From Phycisphaerales bacterium (lineage in GTDB: Bacteria; Planctomycetota; Phycisphaerae; Phycisphaerales; SM1A02): DNA of 64,000 nucleotides. Of this stretch, positions 62,924 to 64,000 are shown piece by piece (position 1 is the stretch's first letter; each line of letters begins with the position of its first letter). The stretch spans positions 62,001-126,000 of the forward strand of contig SIAD01000001.1 of the NCBI GenBank assembly GCA_009691915.1, read 5' to 3'. The position numbers were made by a program, and so were the translations under genes. A model generated the notes under the pieces. That model searched no databases, had not been told where the DNA came from, and saw only the letters and a list, made by a program, of their open reading frames with translations.

Positions 62924-64000
62924 CTAAGCCGAGGTCTCCGCGGAAACCGCTGCCGCTTCCCGGTCCTTCATCTGGCGATTGATCCGCCGACGGTCCGCCT
63001 CGCGGAGGATCTTCTTGCGGATCCGGACCGCGCTCGGGGTGATTTCGACATACTCGTCACCCTCCAGGTACTCAAGGGCCGACTCCAGCGTGAATGGCCT
63101 CGGCGCCTTGAGGACGACGGTGGCCTCCTTGCTGGACTCGCGCACATTGGACATCGGCTTGGCCTTCACGACATTCACATGCAGGTCGTTGTCGCGGTTG
63201 TGCTCCCCGACGACCATTCCCTCGTAGATCACATCGGCGTTGCTCACAAACATGAATCCGCGCTCGGCGAGATTGAGAAGGGAAAAGGTCGTGGCGGTCC
63301 CCGCCTCCACCGCGACCATGACCCCGTTGGACCGCCGCTTGGGGGCAAACCGTACGGGGCGGTAGTCGCTGAAGGAGTGGTGCATGACCGACTCGCCCCC
63401 CGTGGCGTTGAGGATCCGTGTTCGCAGTCCGATCAGTCCCCGTGCGGGGATGTCTGCTTCCACATGGGTTCGCGTCCCCCGCATTTCCACCTTGGTGATC
63501 TCCGCCCCCCGCTGCCCCAGCAACTCGAGCGCCGGTCCCATCGCGGTTTGGACGACATCGAGAGCCAGCCGCTCGTAGGGCTCGCACTTCACGCCGTCGA
63601 TCTCCCGTTCGATGACCTCGGGCTTCCCGACGGTGAGTTCGAATCCTTCACGGCGCATCGTCTCCAGCAGCACCCCGAGGTGCAGGAGTCCACGCCCAGA
63701 GACATGAAACTCCTCCGTGCTGTCACCGGGTGCGACGCGAAGCGCCACATTGGAGCGCAGTTCCCGTTCAAGCCGCTCGGCGATCTGACGGCTGGTGACG
63801 AACTTCCCCTCACGGCCGCCCAGCGGTCCGTCGTTGATCCGAAACACCATGTGCAATGTGGGATCATCGACCCGCACTCGCGTCATTGGAATCGGTCGGT
63901 CGAAGGCGCAGACCGTGTCGCCAATCTGGATGTCGGTGATCCCCTCGATGAGGCAGAGGTCGCCAGCCGCGATCGAGTCGGCGGCGACGCGCGAGAGTCC
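62924..64000 (-). CDS. typA: GTP-binding translational GTPase TypA/BipA (N-terminus outside window)
   Basis: A ribosome-associated EF-G-like GTPase. Only the C-terminal part (about 358 codons) lies here; the open frame runs off the right edge, so the GTPase domain is outside. Visible are AAGDLCLIEGITDIQIGDTV (domain II end), HMVFRINDGPLGGREGKFV, GRGLLHLGVLLETMRREGFEL, VSNADVIYEGMVVGEHNRDNDLHVNV and the TypA-specific C-terminus with LEYLEGDEYVEITP and Arg/Lys-rich helix. It starts 11 nt upstream of lysC. Confidence 0.93.
   Translation of the reverse strand, partial: GLSRVAADSIAAGDLCLIEGITDIQIGDTVCAFDRPIPMTRVRVDDPTLHMVFRINDGPLGGREGKFVTSRQIAERLERELRSNVALRVAPGDSTEEFHVSGRGLLHLGVLLETMRREGFELTVGKPEVIEREIDGVKCEPYERLALDVVQTAMGPALELLGQRGAEITKVEMRGTRTHVEADIPARGLIGLRTRILNATGGESVMHHSFSDYRPVRFAPKRRSNGVMVAVEAGTATTFSLLNLAERGFMFVSNADVIYEGMVVGEHNRDNDLHVNVVKAKPMSNVRESSKEATVVLKAPRPFTLESALEYLEGDEYVEITPSAVRIRKKILREADRRRINRQMKDREAAAVSAETSA

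Overview
The window reads as a chromosomal stretch of a high-GC, diderm member of the Planctomycetota, most likely Phycisphaerae-like. The evidence is mixed. Seen in the sequence: a secreted protein with the cysteine-rich C-terminal module common in these bacteria, a Minf_1886-type protein (a family restricted to Planctomycetes/Verrucomicrobia), a type III glutamine synthetase, a planctomycete-style oxoprolinase, and a FlgI-like lipoprotein with no flagellar genes nearby. A Kdo transferase and an OmpA lipoprotein point to an LPS outer membrane, and lysC/lysA to DAP synthesis. No phage, IS element, CRISPR array or integration signature was found. The genes are tightly packed, with many ATGA/GTGA start-stop overlaps and several convergent genes whose 3' ends overlap.

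Layout. 1-3 kb: partial secreted duplicated-domain protein, OmpA/Pal-type lipoprotein, Minf_1886 protein. 3-6.4 kb: ffh, a PolX-type polymerase/PHP phosphoesterase, tRNA-Arg. 6.4-13.2 kb: proton-pumping membrane arm of complex I (nuoJKLMN, leftward). 13.3-14.5 kb: phospholipid genes pgsA-pgpA. 14.5-18.7 kb: SRPBCC protein, lysA, a membrane protein, a single-domain asparaginase, a deoxyhypusine-synthase-like enzyme. 18.7-28.4 kb: smc, FlgI/HEAT lipoprotein, tRNA-Val, hrpA. 28.4-33.5 kb: a compact four-gene unit with a WXG100-like protein, two small helical proteins and a 1.3-kaa FtsK/SpoIIIE ATPase, which looks like a minimal type VII-like secretion locus. 33.5-43.4 kb: aldehyde dehydrogenase, rpoD, dnaG with a long structured leader, rpmB, a free-Met-sulfoxide reductase-like GAF protein, clpX, a SHOCT-like small protein, tig. 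43.4-50.5 kb: glnN, corA, gltX, tRNA-Val, a TPR protein. 50.5-64 kb: thioredoxin-like lipoprotein, DUF3553 protein, YmdB-type phosphodiesterase, FUSC-like fragment, peroxiredoxin, 5-oxoprolinase, waaA-thiL-tsaE, fur, lysC, partial typA.

Most of the window is housekeeping: protein targeting and folding (ffh, tig, clpX), replication and transcription (dnaG, rpoD, smc), respiration (nuo), envelope lipid synthesis (pgsA, pgpA, waaA) and amino-acid/nitrogen metabolism (lysC, lysA, glnN). The part most worth attention is the WXG100-like/FtsK unit at 28.4-33.5 kb, followed by several RNA-level elements: a Shine-Dalgarno-bearing hairpin ahead of the OmpA lipoprotein gene, a ~360-nt structured leader ahead of dnaG-rpoD, and an orphan forward-oriented terminator near 1.53 kb.
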